64,000 nucleotides of DNA. It comes from WRIS01 sp050945135 (lineage in GTDB: Bacteria > Actinomycetota > Coriobacteriia > Coriobacteriales > Eggerthellaceae). Under the pieces are notes generated by a model. It was not told the DNA's origin, ran no database searches, and saw only the letters and a program-made list of their open reading frames with translations. This document shows positions 61,441 to 64,000 of the stretch, piece by piece (within the stretch, counting starts at the first letter, position 1; every line of letters starts with the position of its first letter). The DNA lies in NCBI GenBank assembly GCA_050945135.1, contig JBMNSJ010000002.1, positions 1 through 64,000 on the forward strand, written 5' to 3'. The position numbers and the translations under genes were made by a program.

Positions 61441-64000
61441 TGGCGGAATTTGACGTTAATAATTTCGATGCATTGCGTATCTCCCTTGCCAGTGCCGAAG
61501 ATGTAAGAAGCTGGTCTCGAGGAGAAGTTAAAAAGCCAGAGACCATCAACTATAGAACGCTCAAGCCAGAAAAGGATGGCCTGTTCTGCGAGAAGATTTT
61601 TGGTCCTACCAAGGATTGGGAATGTGCTTGCGGAAAGTACAAGCGCGTCCGTTTTAAGGGCATTGTTTGCGAACGTTGCGGTGTTGAAGTTACCCGTTCA
61701 CGCGTACGTCGTGATCGCATGGGACATATTGAGCTTGCTGCTCCGGTCTCGCACATTTGGTATTTCAAGGGTTCCCCTTCGCGCCTGGGTTATCTTTTAG
61801 ACATCGCGCCAAAAGAGCTTGAGAAAGTACTCTACTTTGCTTCCTCAATCGTGACCTCTGTTGATAAAGAGGCTCGCGAAGAGGATGTCGACGAATTACG
61901 CGACGAGTTGGCAGCCGATCTTGAAGAGTTGGATGCAGAGCGCGACCGCCTCATCGAGGCAACACGCAAGCTTTCAAGCGACTACGCTCCCGAAGACGAC
62001 GAGTTTGTTGACGACGAACTCGACGACGATCGCTTGACACCTGAAGAAGCCGAAGAAGAAGTGGCTGACATCTACGAAGAGTTCAACGAGCGCAAAGCTT
62101 TGCGCACGGATGCCTTCGATGCCTTTATGAAGATTGAGCCAAAGCAATTGGTTCCTGATGAGGGTCTATATCGTGAGATGCGCCTGAATTACAGCGAGTA
62201 TTTCAAAGGCGGAATGGGTGCTGAGTCGATTCGCGATTTACTTGATGAAATTGAGCTTGAGAAGGTTGCAGAAGAGCTTCGCGAGACTATTTCGACAGGA
62301 AAAGGTCAGAAACGTGCAAAAGCTATCAAGCGTCTTAAGGTAGTCGATGCGTTCTTAAAGAGCGCCAACAAGCCTTCCGATATGGTGCTAGATGTAATCC
62401 CGGTTATTCCTCCAGATTTGCGCCCGATGGTTCAGCTCGATGGTGGACGCTTTGCAACAAGCGACCTCAATGACCTGTATCGTCGCGTGATAAACCGCAA
62501 CAATCGCCTCAAGCGTCTCCTTGATTTGGGTGCTCCTGAGATTATCGTTAACAACGAAAAGCGTATGCTTCAAGAAGCAGTTGACTCTCTCTTCGATAAC
62601 GGTCGCCGTGGTCGTCCGGTAACGGGCCCAGGCAATCGTCCGCTGAAGTCAATCTCTGACATGCTTAAAGGTAAGCAAGGTCGCTTCCGTCAAAACCTTC
62701 TTGGTAAGCGTGTTGACTACTCGGGTCGTTCGGTTATCGTGGTTGGTCCGCAGCTCAAGTTTCATCAGTGCGGCCTTCCTTCCCAGATGGCACTTGAGTT
62801 GTTCAAGCCTTTCGTTATGAAGCGTTTAGTCGAGCTTGAGTATGCTGCAAATATTAAGGCTGCTAAGCGTGCCGTTGATCGTGGCGCAAGTTATGTTTGG
62901 GACGTCTTAGAAGAGGTCATTACCGAACATCCAGTGCTTCTCAACCGCGCACCCACCTTGCACCGCTTGGGCATTCAGGCTTTCGAACCCGTGCTGGTAG
63001 AAGGTAAAGCTATTCGCTTGCATCCGCTTGTATGTACCGCATTTAATGCTGACTTCGACGGCGACCAAATGGCTGTTCATGTGCCGCTTTCAAACGAGGC
63101 TCAAGCTGAAGCACGTATCTTAATGCTTTCCTCGAACAATATTAAATCTCCAGCTCATGGTAGGCCAATGACCGTGCCAACGCAGGATATGATTATCGGA
63201 TTGTATTATCTGACTGCTGCACGTGACGGTTTCCCGGGCGAGGGTCGTTCATTCATCGATTTCGATGACGCAATGAACTGCTACAATGCACGCGCCGAAC
63301 TTGATTTGCAGGCAAAGATTTGGGTTCGTCTTTCAAAAGACACTCAGGTTGCACATGCCTTTGATCAGTTTGAAGAGCACGCTCAAGGCGAGCGCATTGA
63401 AACTACCATTGGACGCATTCTGTTTAACGATGAGCTTCCTGATGACTATCCTTTCCTTAACTACGAGATGAACAAAAAAGAAGTTGGTCTTCTCGTTGAG
63501 GATTGCTGCTCTCGCTACGACCTTTCAGATATTCCTGCAATCCTTGACGGCTTGAAGGATGCTGGGTTCCACTATGCAACGCGCGCTGGTGTTACCGTAT
63601 CGGTTTACGATGCTACCGTGCCACCTGCTAAAAAGGAAATTCTTGCGAAGTATGACGACAAAGTTGCTGCAATCGATGAGGATTATGAGCTTGGCTTGAT
63701 GTCGGTAGACGAGCGCCACAAGCAGGTTGTTGATATCTGGAACATGGCTAATGAAGAGGTTGGCGAAGCAATGGCTGACAACTTCGATAAGTTCAATCCG
63801 ATTTACATGATGGCACTCTCAGGTGCTCGAGGTAATATCAAGCAGATTCGTCAGCTTGCAGGTATGCGTGGTCTTATGTCTGACCCGAAGGGTGAGATTA
63901 TCGACCGTCCAATTAAGGCAAACTTCCGCGAGGGTCTCTCAGTTCTTGAGTACTTTATCTCGACACACGGTGCTCGTAAGGGTCTTGCTGATACCGCACT
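61440..64000 (+). CDS. rpoC: RNA polymerase beta' subunit (3' end beyond window)
   Basis: The start ATG at 61440 overlaps the rpoB stop (TAATG). About 853 codons are in the window. The N-terminal zinc ribbon (CACGKYKR...CERCGVEVT), bridge helix surroundings and the catalytic NADFDGDQMAVHVPLS (bases 63043-63090) are present. The region after the zinc finger holds a long acidic coiled insert typical of actinobacterial RpoC. It is the second subunit of the core catalytic centre. The gene runs off the end at base 64000. Confidence 0.97.
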   Translation, partial: MAEFDVNNFDALRISLASAEDVRSWSRGEVKKPETINYRTLKPEKDGLFCEKIFGPTKDWECACGKYKRVRFKGIVCERCGVEVTRSRVRRDRMGHIELAAPVSHIWYFKGSPSRLGYLLDIAPKELEKVLYFASSIVTSVDKEAREEDVDELRDELAADLEELDAERDRLIEATRKLSSDYAPEDDEFVDDELDDDRLTPEEAEEEVADIYEEFNERKALRTDAFDAFMKIEPKQLVPDEGLYREMRLNYSEYFKGGMGAESIRDLLDEIELEKVAEELRETISTGKGQKRAKAIKRLKVVDAFLKSANKPSDMVLDVIPVIPPDLRPMVQLDGGRFATSDLNDLYRRVINRNNRLKRLLDLGAPEIIVNNEKRMLQEAVDSLFDNGRRGRPVTGPGNRPLKSISDMLKGKQGRFRQNLLGKRVDYSGRSVIVVGPQLKFHQCGLPSQMALELFKPFVMKRLVELEYAANIKAAKRAVDRGASYVWDVLEEVITEHPVLLNRAPTLHRLGIQAFEPVLVEGKAIRLHPLVCTAFNADFDGDQMAVHVPLSNEAQAEARILMLSSNNIKSPAHGRPMTVPTQDMIIGLYYLTAARDGFPGEGRSFIDFDDAMNCYNARAELDLQAKIWVRLSKDTQVAHAFDQFEEHAQGERIETTIGRILFNDELPDDYPFLNYEMNKKEVGLLVEDCCSRYDLSDIPAILDGLKDAGFHYATRAGVTVSVYDATVPPAKKEILAKYDDKVAAIDEDYELGLMSVDERHKQVVDIWNMANEEVGEAMADNFDKFNPIYMMALSGARGNIKQIRQLAGMRGLMSDPKGEIIDRPIKANFREGLSVLEYFISTHGARKGLADTA

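Noticed and set aside
1..64000. CRISPR arrays, prophage or integrase genes
   Set aside because: Tandem repeats found here lack spacer structure typical of CRISPR, and no integrase, transposase or phage structural gene was recognised.

Overview
The window looks like chromosomal DNA of a low-to-mid GC actinobacterium of the class Coriobacteriia, most likely the Eggerthellales. The closest candidate I would name is a Cryptobacterium-like organism. That placement is inference. It rests on the gene order (pyrH-frr-uppS-cdsA-dxr-rseP-ispG-proS, leuCDB-hisS-aspS), the acyl-CoA dehydrogenase plus ETF cluster, the long HPF, and moderate GC content judged by eye. No phage, plasmid, insertion sequence or CRISPR array was recognised.

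Layout. 1-3.9 kb holds the end of a large sortase-type surface protein, an inverted-repeat element and two tiny related membrane proteins. 4.0-8.9 kb holds an FtsB/DivIC-like division protein, a Ppx/GppA phosphatase, tRNA-Leu(TAA), a polyprenyl synthetase, a peptidoglycan-binding protein and a (PQ)n membrane protein. 9.0-15.2 kb holds leuC-leuD-leuB (leucine synthesis), hisS and aspS. 15.3-20 kb holds a Lys-rich small protein, a DUF2207-like membrane protein, ribosome hibernation factor hpf, and an NhaA antiporter fused to an acyl-ACP thioesterase. 20.1-22.7 kb is a copper module (CsoR repressor with its operator, CopA pump). 22.8-28.8 kb holds glmU, prs, pth, an aldehyde dehydrogenase and an HtrA protease.

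28.85-29.77 kb is a gene-free island made of fold-back repeats and a four-copy 32-nt tandem repeat. 29.8-38.7 kb is a dense housekeeping operon. It covers UMP kinase, ribosome recycling, undecaprenyl and CDP-diacylglycerol synthesis, two MEP-pathway enzymes, a site-2 protease with an unusual inserted domain, prolyl-tRNA synthetase and a HAD phosphatase. 38.8-43.3 kb holds a large c-di-GMP signalling gene that appears split by a frameshift in an A6 run. 43.5-50.3 kb holds an XRE membrane regulator, fabH, an ABC-F protein, a diguanylate cyclase, rlmB and a YacP-like NYN nuclease.

50.3-51.3 kb is a second gene-free island, with 35-bp direct repeats, fold-back repeats and a good candidate for a structured noncoding RNA. 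51.3-57.6 kb holds bacterioferritin, two divergent acyl-CoA dehydrogenases with electron-transfer flavoprotein genes etfB-etfA, and a LysR regulator. 57.8-64 kb holds rpoB, with a repeat-bearing acidic tail, and the first two thirds of rpoC, which runs off the window.

The most interesting points are the NhaA-thioesterase fusion, the candidate structured RNA at 50.4-50.65 kb, the split GGDEF/EAL gene, the RseP with a helix-turn-helix-like insert and no evident PDZ domain, and the surface protein with two sorting signals and an internal signal peptide.
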